Position numbers and translations under genes: made by a program | NCBI GenBank assembly: GCA_019914995.1 | Contig: CM034133.1 | Location: forward strand, 3,100,001 to 3,164,000 | Length of the DNA stretch: 64,000 nt | From: Acanthochlamys bracteata | Lineage: Eukaryota > Streptophyta > Magnoliopsida > Pandanales > Velloziaceae | Direction of reading: 5' to 3' | Shown: positions 59,501-64,000 of the stretch, piece by piece | How positions within the stretch are numbered: position 1 is the first letter of the stretch | How the letters are laid out: the number at the start of each line of letters is the position of its first letter | The notes under the pieces: model-generated | Database searches by the model: none | Seen by the model: only the letters and a program-made list of their open reading frames with translations | Told to the model about the DNA's origin: nothing

Positions 59501-62500
59501 TATTATTTAGGGTCATGGATTTCGCAAGGAACTTGCTTCAATGTTAGCAGATCTGAAGCCTCGATTTATTCGATTCCCTGGTATGTGCATGTCTTTTATT
59601 CCTTGCAATGTGCACAAGGATTTTCAATACATATGTATTAGATATTTGAATTTACATTGTTGCCTCCTCAGGTGGTTGTTTTGTGGAAGGTGAAAGGCTA
59701 AGAAATGCATTTAGATGGAGAGAATCTATCGGACCATGGGAAGAGAGGCCTGGTCATTTTGGAGATGTTTGGATGTATTGGACAGATGAGGGGCTTGGCT
59801 ATTACGAGTTTCTTCAGGTAAGGTGGTCTGTAATATCTCATTGGAATTTGTTGGTAGAAATGGTTTCAGCTGTGTACATCATCAATAAGATGCTTTACAA
59901 TCTAATTTCTGTATCAATACAGCTTGCGGAGGATATAGAAGCCACCCCAGTGTGGGTAGTTAACAATGGTAATTCCTCCTTAAAAAAGCCAAGGTACACT
60001 GCAGAAATTACAAACGATGTCATCAATAAATCTTTGATTCTATTAATATGCAGGAATCAGCCACCAAGATCAAGTTGATACTTCTTACATTTTGCCGTGG
60101 GTCCAGGCATGTCCTAACCTTTTGCTTTGTCATTTGTTGTTAACATCATTTTGTAAAGTTTTAGGTGGCTTTCACTTTTTAATATTCTACCACTTTGCCC
60201 TTGGAAAGAAGAGGTTGTAAGATTCAAAGAGCTATATGGTTGTTCTTCTCATATTGCTGGAAGTGTTTGGGATTTTGCATCTACCGTAACATACAAAATG
60301 ATATTTGAATTACTGAAGTCCATTCTTCTTTCTCTCCTTTCCTTTTTATTTGGTTGCTTCATAGATGGTTTTACTTGTATTTAGAATGCTTCTAGCTTCT
60401 ATAGCATGTTGTTAGACTACGATGGGCTAAACCTGTTGACCGAGTAATTCTATTTATCAAGGCAGATATGGCCTGAATCTTTTTCAAATTTGAAGTGGAT
60501 GGATTTGATTAAAAGGGGTGCTCAACTTCCACACCCATCAACATCCTTGCACCTTGTCATGAATCAGTTTGAGGCCTCTTGGCCTTGATAATTAGAAGTT
60601 TCCATGTTAAAAACCATTGAGGCCTTCCTGTTCTATATGATTGAGTGGACATTACTTTCCAAATCTTGGAAATTTTCAATTATACCATGAGTCACGAGTC
60701 AAATTGTATATTGTCTTGTTACTCTTGTCTGATGGCAGTTTAGATGGTTCAAATATGATATAGATTATTTGGAAATGCAAGTTAGGTGATGAGAATGTGG
60801 TTAGGTGAATATTTGGTTTCTTCTTGTTTGTTGCTTTGTTATTTTGAAAGAGGATGAAGTATAACTACCTCTATGTTTGTTGGACCTATATTTTAATATG
60901 CAGCATTGGATATGAACATTGGCATCCTTGGGCTTCATTGCTAACTTATGTAGCGTGCCTATTAGTGGTCAGCATATAACCTGATATCTTACTATCTATT
61001 AACTTTTTTTGTCAGGATGCTCTCAACAGCATTGAATTTGCCAGAGGCAGTCCTAATTCAACATGGGGTTCTGTTCGAGCAAAAATGGGACACCCAGAAC
61101 CTTTTGAATTAAATTATATGGCAATTGGAAATGAAGATTGCGGGAAGCCACATTATCGCGGTGAGAGTAGGAGAGGTGTTACATTTTGGTAGATTTTAGT
61201 GACGAAGTAGATATATATGGAAATGAACTTTCTTATGAAGTGTGCTTATAATATGAAACAACAGTTAAAACATAAAAAGTCCTATCCACTTAGTTGGCTT
61301 GGGTAAATGAGGGAAATTTATTTTTGAAGGATTTTAAGATCTGCATGGAGCATGTATCTGTATGTGGAAACATATTAGATCATTGATGACCTGTTAGAGA
61401 TGTCCATATAAATAAACAAGCTGACATGTTTTAGTCTCCGTCATTCTCTTTTCTGACCTCCTCTCGTTCTAACACATTATCTGCTAGATGAGGCACATCT
61501 TGAGGTCCTTGCTCAACAATGTTTCTATTATAAAAATGCTATGTAGTTTGGATCTCATGTTTGCCTAGTTCCTATTCTAAGTGCATGTATAGTTAGTCTT
61601 GAATCATGTAGAGCTTTGCTTAATTCATGGACTAGAACCATATCATTTGGACTTTATTATTTTTTTGAACTTTGGTCGTTGGCTGTAATAGACTTAGTTT
61701 AATCATAATTTTTTTTCATCGTCAAATCTTGTTTCCTAAAGTAAGATCTGTTATTAATCAATCCTAATTCAACTTGTTCTCAGAATATAGTGGATTTTAC
61801 TTTTACCAAGTTCTGCTACTAGAGTACTCTTTTTTTAGACATGTACCCTGCAGGCAATGTTCTATTGCAAGTTATCTCTGTAGTTGATGGAACAACAAGC
61901 AAGCCTTATCATTAAGTGGGGTTGGCTAACTATATTTCTAAGTATGTAAAAACATTTTTTAAACAATTTCATTTGATAGGGAACTACCTCAAGTTCTACT
62001 ATGCCATAAAAGCTGCATACCCAAACATCAAAATTGTTTCCAATTGTGATGGATCCTCCGGACCTTTGGATCATCCTGCTGATCTATATGATTTTCATGT
62101 AAGAATTTTTATTACTCTTATAACAAAACTATGCCTGACTTGGTAGCATTGCGGATTCTCAAATCTGTTTTAGTGATTAAAGAGCTGACTGATGCTTCCA
62201 TTTGCTTCTATAGATTTACACCTCTGCCAGTGACATGTTTTCAAGGACTCGTCAGTTTGACAAGACATCTCGTACAGGACCAAAGGTCATATAAGTCGTA
62301 GAGTCTCTCGTTCTGAATTGCCAAGTTGCTATACTATATCATATCAGATACTCTGTCATATAATGCTAGTTTTAACTTCGTAATCTTGTAATCTACATGC
62401 AGGCTTTTGTTAGTGAATATGCTGTGACAGCTAAAGCTGATGCTGGACAAGGTAGCCTTCTTGCAGCAATAGGGGAAGCTGCTTTTCTTATTGGCCTTGA

Positions 62501-63946
62501 AAAGAACAGGTCCTTATCTTTCCTCTTAAATGCAACAGCGACTACTATTCCAATTTTTGTGTTAAAAGAGACGCTCATACTTTCTTCATCAATTTCATAA
62601 TTAGAACCTTATTTATCTGACCTTAACGCTGAATATTCTGCTTGTTTTTACAGTGATGTCATTGAGATGGCTAGCTATGCACCACTCTTCGTCAATGTCA
62701 ATGATCGCCGGTATATAATCACCATCCTTTTGTGTATTTCCTTGGTTGCAAATTGCATTAGCTTGAGGCAAAGCATCCAGTTGACAGGGTGAATAATTTG
62801 CATGTTCTGAAGGCTCTAACTATTTTATGTAATGATGAAGGTGGAACCCCGATGCTATAGTCTTTAACTCGTGGCAGCAGTATGGAACTCCAAGCTATTG
62901 GATGCAACATTTCTTCAAGGAATCAAGCGGTGCTGTTTTCCATCCCACAACTATTCAAACCAATTCATCTTCTGTAGTTGCCTCTGCAATCACCTGGGAG
63001 AATCCAGAAGATGGTACCAGCTTTCTGAAGATAAAGGTTCTCCACTTGTGAGCCATATTTAATTTCTTATTTTAATATTTCTTGCATTAATCGACTGGTT
63101 AGTATTCTGGATTGTTATGTCAAGTGCCTACATATACATTAAGAAACCATAAAACCAATCTTTTTGACTGCCATGAAAACAACCACAATGAGATTCCAAG
63201 GATAGGTATATAAAGTCAATAGCTGACGATGACTTATCTGATTGTATAAAGACATTGCTACAGGTTGCCACAATCAAACTTCTGGAAGGTGCTTGAAATT
63301 GAGACTTTGGACTTAACTAGTGTTAGCCTCCGGATTTCGGTTTCCTTTGCTATCTCGTTTTCAACAGTCTTTGTAGCTTTTTGCCTAATTGTTTTCTGTT
63401 TTACATATCTTTTAGCTGCCGTAGTATCTTTAGCTTGATTGTTTCTTGTCGCCCAGTAAATAGTATGCTGTCTGTGCTTCTTATGTTTCTTTATGCGTAT
63501 GCGCAGCTGGACTGTAGACTTGTCTGATAATTTTCTCACTTAGCCTTTGTTGAATCTTTGGACACAAAATCCAAATGCAGGTCGTCAATTTTGGAAGTGA
63601 CAAGATTAATCTCAACATGGCTGTGAAGGGGTTGCAAAACAACATTAACTCGGCAGGATCAACAGTTACTGTTCTCACCTCAGCAAATGTAAAAGATGAA
63701 AACTCTTTCAGTCAACCAAATAAGGTATGCCTTTACCAATATACTTCAGTTCAAGACTGCAATGGAAATAAGATTTGTTATGTTTTTCCTTTGACTATTG
63801 TCCAGGTTGTTCCTGTTGCGAATTCGCTCGGAAACGCTGGCCCTGTGATGAACGTTTTAGTTGCGCCTCATTCGATCACAGCATATGATCTATCCCTCGG
63901 ATCAACAAAACACGCTGCACAAGCTTCGTACCCAAAATGGAAATGA
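56569..63946 (+). CDS. ASD1: Alpha-L-arabinofuranosidase, family GH51 (ASD1-like)
   Basis: Seventeen coding exons: 56569-56754, 57013-57067, 57959-58170, 58414-58535, 58685-58838, 59511-59580, 59672-59817, 59923-59968, 60054-60106, 61016-61160, 61980-62098, 62214-62286, 62403-62509, 62654-62710, 62841-63036, 63581-63724 and 63806-63946. Expected product about 674 residues. An N-terminal signal peptide (FYVIALLLLCGSNGIAES) sends it to the cell wall, where such enzymes remove arabinose from arabinoxylan and pectic arabinan. The MFGIFFEEINHAGAGGLW start and a carbohydrate-binding-like region precede the catalytic barrel. The acid/base Glu is in AIGNEDCGK and the nucleophile Glu in FVSEYAVT. Two oddities: the intron after 60106 begins GC rather than GT, and exon 12 has one base more than the frame allows (GGACCCAAAG near 62277-62286), which as printed would shift the frame just before the nucleophile exon. 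Confidence 0.92.
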
Positions 63947-64000
63947 TATACAAGAACCTGTTCATTGTAAAAATTCATTGTAAAAATCTGGATATAGTGA

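Noticed and set aside
1-64000. CRISPR arrays, operons or bacterial defence systems
   Set aside because: All clear genes are intron-bearing plant families; no regularly spaced repeats were seen.

Overview
This is nuclear DNA from a eudicot plant. The window is AT-rich and spaced out with introns, carries plant-specific families (DUF630/DUF632, RLCK-VII kinase, SUVH methyltransferase, GH51 arabinofuranosidase), and holds plant Ty1/copia, LINE and MULE-type debris. No species-level call is possible from the sequence alone.

Layout. (1) 1-14.5 kb, + strand: a DUF630/DUF632 (NRG2-like) gene at 2764-6705 with five coding exons, then an ERGIC3/ERV46-type cargo receptor gene at 7495-14511 with 13 coding exons. 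The introns of the second gene hold an antisense LINE reverse-transcriptase relic, a sense LINE 3' fragment and an LTR-like block. (2) 14.5-30.3 kb is transposon-dominated. It holds a low-complexity TTCGA-rich block, a dead FAR1/MULE transposase relic (about 17.15-18.25 kb), a full-length but coding-dead Ty1/copia element (19573-25040, 5-bp target duplication GATTT), a second and much older copia relic split by a 1300-bp solo LTR (27727-29026, target duplication AGTAA), and a tandem 291-bp repeat. (3) 30.3-34.2 kb: a TLC-domain membrane protein gene (+). (4) 34.2-38.7 kb: no recognisable gene, several AT-rich MITE-like blocks. (5) 38.7-41.7 kb: a SUVH1/3-type histone methyltransferase gene (-), with its coding region in one exon. 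(6) 46.2-48.6 kb: an APK1/PBL-like RLCK-VII kinase gene (+, six coding exons). (7) 50.66-51.71 kb: an intronless receptor-like cytoplasmic kinase (-). (8) 56.57-63.95 kb: an alpha-L-arabinofuranosidase of family GH51 (+, 17 coding exons), complete to its stop codon just before the window ends.

The genes do not form a pathway; this is ordinary plant gene order. Exon boundaries were assigned by hand from GT/AG signals, reading-frame continuity and family similarity, and all multi-exon frames were checked by counting. The exception is one exon of the GH51 gene, which carries an extra base.

I found no convincing undescribed system. The best second looks are: loss of the N-terminal myristoylation glycine in the DUF630/632 protein; the apparent one-base frameshift and the GC-AG intron in the GH51 gene; a DFG-to-DFS change in the intronless kinase; nested retroelements with intact target duplications; an 865-bp TIR element with a perfect 10-bp target duplication; and a GC-rich island at 49.1-49.7 kb that is unlike its surroundings.
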